The notes under the pieces are model-generated. The model had not been told where the DNA came from and ran no database searches. It saw only the letters and a program-made list of their open reading frames with translations. From Dirofilaria immitis (taxonomy: Eukaryota; Nematoda; Chromadorea; Rhabditida; Onchocercidae), in NCBI GenBank assembly GCA_024305405.1, contig JAKNDB010000105.1, positions 1,860,001 to 1,924,000 of the forward strand: DNA of 64,000 nt, in the 5' to 3' direction. Shown here in pieces: positions 59,801 to 64,000 of this stretch (positions within the stretch are counted from its first letter, which is position 1; every line of letters starts with the position of its first letter). The position numbers and the translations under genes were made by a program.

Positions 59801-62800
59801 ATGCTGCAATTTTCGCAGTAAGGCACCTAATGTCCACTTGTGACCATTATCTTCGGTATCGGCACTTTCATTCCTAAAAATCTTCAGTTTCAATATTCAG
59901 AAATTTATAATAAAGCCGAAAATTTGAATTATTTTCTAGTATTTACCGGATGAATTTTCCATTGTTTTTATTAAGCGAATAATTGGTGAGATGCGAAAAG
60001 TGTTGATCATAGTTTTTGCACTGCAGGAGTATTTTTCCGATGCAAACCGTGCAAGTCCTTCGCTGTACATGTAAGCAACCAGTGGATTAAACGACGTCAC
60101 TAATACATATAATCTGAAGGAAAATTAAAGGCTATCAAATACCGTGGATTTGAATTTATCATCATTATAATCTTCAAAATTGCTACATCTTTTCAAATTC
60201 TAAACATTTCTAAAAGTTTTTTTCGTGATTCCTGATCAGTATAGAGAAAATGATGATACGATACTTTGGATGAATTTTTGGAAATTTATCTCCATTTTGG
60301 AATCATTTTTCTTATTTGAATATCCGCAGCTGCAAATTTTAAAACTCGAATTTGCACTAAAATTCCGGATCATCATTACGCAAAAATCGATGATACATTA
60401 AATAAACATAAAGAATTCTTGTCCTGAAGGGCTTATTAAAACCGTTTAATTTGTGTATTATCTAACTCTTTTCCCAGACGAAAACAACTAAGAACAACAA
60501 AAAACGCGAACGACTAAGAACAACATTGTCTTTCGACAATGAAATGAATTCCTTGAACTTTTAAACTGAGAAAACACTGCGTATAACGATTGGCAAGAAA
60601 AGCTGGTCTATTCAATGATATTCCAATTAGGAAGTATATTAAGCAATCTACATTGAAAGTCTTGTACAGAATACTTGTGAATCGGCAGTGTTTAGCATTC
60701 AGAATGCTAAACGTTCAGCTATGCTATCAGTTGAAGATATTATTGACATCTATTTTACATAAACAAGCATACAAATGAGCAATTAGTGCAAGCTCCTAAC
60801 AACAAACCTTAAATCAAACTTGTGTCCGTTAAGTAGATATGGATTTTCGATGTAACGTGAAACTAGCATTGGAGATCCAAGTGGTATATCTCCAGGCTGA
60901 AAAATATTTCATAAATAAAAATAATTCAGAAATACTTTTTAATTAGTTGAAAAATGGATCCTTCAGCGCAACAGCCTCTTGTAATCACATTTATATAACA
61001 TTGTCCAGCAATAAATAGAGGTATCCAAATAATCAGCAACTTTCTATCAATCCTTTAAGCTTACAAAAAAAATGCAACAAGCACAAATTCAAACGGCGTA
61101 AAACACACGCTCTGTATGATAAAAATGCCATTTCCACGTGAAGAAGCAACTGGTTTTACAATGAAAGGTTTGAGACCGTGTGATTGTGCATTGAAATGAT
61201 CAACAAATTTTTGATAATCCTTAGGAGTGACGAAAAATTCCGGAATCTGAAGTAAAAGCAAATAATTTAATAATGCAATCTCAAAATATACAAAAACTTG
61301 ACTAAAATGATTAAATAAGAAAAATTTTATTTGTAGTTTCTGTATATTTATATAAACAAAATAATAGCAAAATAATAGTTCAAACAGATAATTGAATACT
61401 ACGAAAAAAAAAACCAAACAAAACTGAACACACAATATTGTAAGAATTTCCGAACAAAATCTGAGCTCGTCGTAGACACTCATATAACTTATCCTTCCTC
61501 GTCAATAAAAAGCTTCTTGGGAAATGGTTCACACGCTGCCTGGCAAAATAGATGAAATTTTTAATTACTTAATTGGACGAAAAAAATTCCAAAAGCAAAT
61601 TTTTGTTCATAATAGCTATAATTAAATTATGACGCAGATCTCCTGAGTTAATATAACTCTGAAAATAATCAGCATAGAACTCTTTTTTATAAAATTAGGA
61701 CTTTCAAATATTACACACTTGCAAACCAAGCTTTTGAATTTCGAGTGCATATACTGCACTAATTCGAACCATCATATTTTAGAAAGCAAACTGACATGCT
61801 GGACTGCTGGACATCTTTCAATAAATTCTTTTTCGAATAATAAAAGCATATTAAAAGGAAAAGTTTCATTTTTCTTTTCTGTCACTGCTTATAGATAGAA
61901 AAAAGAAAAGCAATTTTTACTTCATAATGATATATAAAGACAATCTAAAATTTTGAAAGAGTTTTGGATTTCGAACTATGCCATTCCTCATCAAAATACT
62001 CCACATTCCAATAAAAGTTATAACCAAAGAAAATTGAGATAAAATACGTGAAATTTAGTGACTTTTACATATAATTTTGACTTCTATGGATAATTTCACT
62101 TCTATGGACAAGTTTTAGTTGCAATGACCTATTAAAAGCATTTAAAGCAAGAATTAAATACAAACATAATTTTTAAAAATGCGTTATACCATGAAGCCAT
62201 AGCTCATAAAACATGCGGTTTCAAATGGGAACCGGTCCAGATAATATTGCAATTTGAATTTTTCGAAGAACACTGCAATTTGTGATTATAAATGATTTCG
62301 CACCTCAAATGATAACAGATAACTATTAAGTAAATGGATTTTATGAGAAAAGTGAATGAATTTTTAGTTCGAATTCCTCTTTCAAAAAATATGTCAAACC
62401 TGTTCAAATCCGTAGCTGTGTAGTATTGTTTTTACAAGCACTTGATTACATTTGATCATCTTAAAACGTAAGTGATATTTTTCACCAATTCTTGCATATT
62501 TATTGCAATTTTTAATTTCTTCCCGTTTTTGCCAGCATATTTCAGCGCAGCAGATGTGAATTTCAACACCTAAATGCACTCAAATAAAGATAAACAATAA
62601 GGAAAATCTATCGACCTGCTGACATAAAAGACTGTAGCTAATGGATATTAATAAATGAACTCACACTATTTTGAAATGAGAAGGGATAAAACAGGAAATA
62701 ACTTGATCGAAATATTTAAATCAGCCGTGAAACTTTTGAAGCACACTAGGAAGAATGAAAACATAAATAAGAAACGTAAAAGACATAAGTAAAGCAGGAC

Positions 62801-63009
62801 GAAATAACATAAATGCATATAAAGAAATTAAAAATGTGAGAAGAGAAAAAGATCATATCATATCACACTAGATCATATTTCGAAGTATATAAAAATTTTT
62901 GATAAATTATGGTTAATGTCTAAATAGTGACCTCGCCTTGCACAGCTTCGATCTCCTCCTGACATTCGTCACTTTCATTCACTTCCGTCTCTTCCGTTTC
63001 ACCAGGCAT
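56872..63009 (-). CDS. TTLL5: Tubulin polyglutamylase, TTLL5 type
   Basis: ATP-grasp ligase that adds glutamates to tubulin tails, tuning ciliary and neuronal microtubules. Exons: 63009-62932, 62569-62400, 62272-62190, 61539-61434, 61246-61109, 60896-60808, 60113-59947, 59873-59782, 59527-59341, 59042-58927, 58759-58686, 58502-58340, 57638-57540, 57367-57223, 57129-57028, 56932-56872; 623 aa. Motifs: [57 protein letters not shown] (nucleotide-binding), [44 protein letters not shown] and LLEVNLSPS (catalytic metal site). The tail past about residue 410 is lineage-specific and ends PILIIQP. Single missing bases are inferred at 62509-62513, 60013-60017 and 59341. TGA at 62204-62206 sits where the family has Arg. 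With the three bases added the total is exactly 624 codons. A TTTTCTAG|GGATG start context could take a spliced leader. Confidence 0.9.
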
Positions 63010-64000
63010 CCCTAGAAAACTAAAACGAAATTTAAGCAGTACTTCGCAATATAGCTTTATTTTATCCTTTATTATGTAAATCTTTCCTCCTTCTTCTCTG
63101 AATCTAAATATGAACCAAATAAAATATAAATCAAATAACTGAAATAACTCAATATTGAAAACGATAAACAGAAACAGCTTCGGCCATTTTAGACGCGCTT
63201 AGAATTTCTGAAAGACTGATGAAGTAGAAGGAGGAGAAAAGGTGGTATATATAGATTTTTAAACAATAAGTTTGCAATAATTGATAAATTTCTTGGATGT
63301 GTGGAGGAATTTGCTTCAAGATTTTTCAGATAAGTACATCGGTTTCAGCATTGATATATTCCTCATTATATGATGCGAATCTATTGAATATGATTAGAGA
63401 TGCTGAAAGAAATAATGACAAACAAAATCAACTCCTACAGTAGTTTTTCATTAAAGTTAATAAAGTCAGGAATTATGTTTAATAAAATACTAATCGATCT
63501 ATTTATTCTAATTTTTCTCTTCATTTTATGTAACTATTTTGTCATTTCAGTTACATAAATTTATTTACTATTTTAGCTAAGATGCCGTTTATTTTGAATT
63601 TTTGAACTGATTCTTTGGTTTTTAAAGCTTTATTTATAGAAATAAAATATTATAAAGTAGTGTAAAAATAAGGTAACCAGACAGTAAATGACTACTAAAG
63701 GTCAGCAATGTGGATTTAGGCAGTAGCATAATAACATACATTTATTGTAGCCGTGATAACTAACAAATCGATTTACTTTTCAATTCTGAATTGTAACATT
63801 CGGAAATTTTTGCGTGGCGTTATAGTGAATGATAAGGGATGAGGAGATATGTCATTGCATAGAAAGATAAGGTGGAGATAGAAATACATGAGTCAACCAG
63901 GATTGCAGTTTCTATTAAATTGATATTTTTACAGTATATTGTTTTAGTAGATAATGCAGTTATTATGCGTCTTGTAATACTTTCAGCATGTCTTGACGGT
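63010..64000. other. Upstream flank of the TTLL gene
   Basis: AT-rich. An ATG at 63187 on the minus strand (MAEAVSVYRFQY, then stop) might mark an untranslated or alternative 5' exon but has no GT donor in place. Nothing else recognised to the window end. Confidence 0.4.

Overview
The window is AT-rich nuclear DNA of a nematode. Exons are small, introns have GT (a few GC) donors and T-rich ..TTTCAG acceptors, and the recognisable proteins are animal proteins. The reconstructed HSP90 has about 717-718 codons and ends MEEVD, which fits a nematode HSP90 and would suit a filarial or other spirurid worm. The species assignment is inference; nothing here names it. There is no bacterial, organellar or viral gene block.

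Layout, left to right. 1-0.97 kb: weak ORF. 0.97-5.5 kb (-): multi-exon gene I do not recognise. 6.4-13.0 kb (-): alpha-actinin, with two mutually exclusive exons for the end of the second CH domain and a possible 18-codon cassette exon between them. 13.0-25.5 kb: gene-poor, repeat-bearing DNA. 25.5-28.3 kb (-): CPSF6, a subunit of mRNA 3'-end cleavage factor CFIm. 29.7-32.5 kb (+): MYG1 exonuclease, head-to-head with CPSF6 and separated from it by 1.4 kb holding a 319-bp foldback element. 34.7-37.0 kb (-): a clean four-exon gene of unknown function, head-to-head with an RMDN-type microtubule-dynamics regulator (37.4-39.4 kb, +). 39.4-47.0 kb: gene-poor. 47.0-49.3 kb (+): a TATA box, a signal-peptide exon, a small basic cysteine-containing secreted-protein exon, and an exon with two 159-bp repeats that reads like a propeptide cut at RKKR sites. 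50.4-51.6 kb (-): isochorismatase-domain hydrolase. 52.2-55.5 kb (-): HSP90 with a heat-shock-element promoter. 56.9-63.0 kb (-): TTLL5-type tubulin glutamylase.

The genes do not form one pathway. Several are cytoskeletal (alpha-actinin, RMDN, TTLL5-like), and the others are housekeeping or stress genes.

A cross-cutting observation: every conserved gene needs one or more one-base corrections, nearly always one base missing from a homopolymer, to keep its reading frame. When those bases are allowed for, total CDS lengths of CPSF6, MYG1, ISOC, HSP90, alpha-actinin and TTLL become exact multiples of three. The simplest reading is uncorrected indel error in the assembly, not gene death. Two in-frame TGA codons (RMDN and TTLL genes) are not explained this way. 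Exon boundaries below were read by eye from splice consensus, phase continuity and protein family resemblance.
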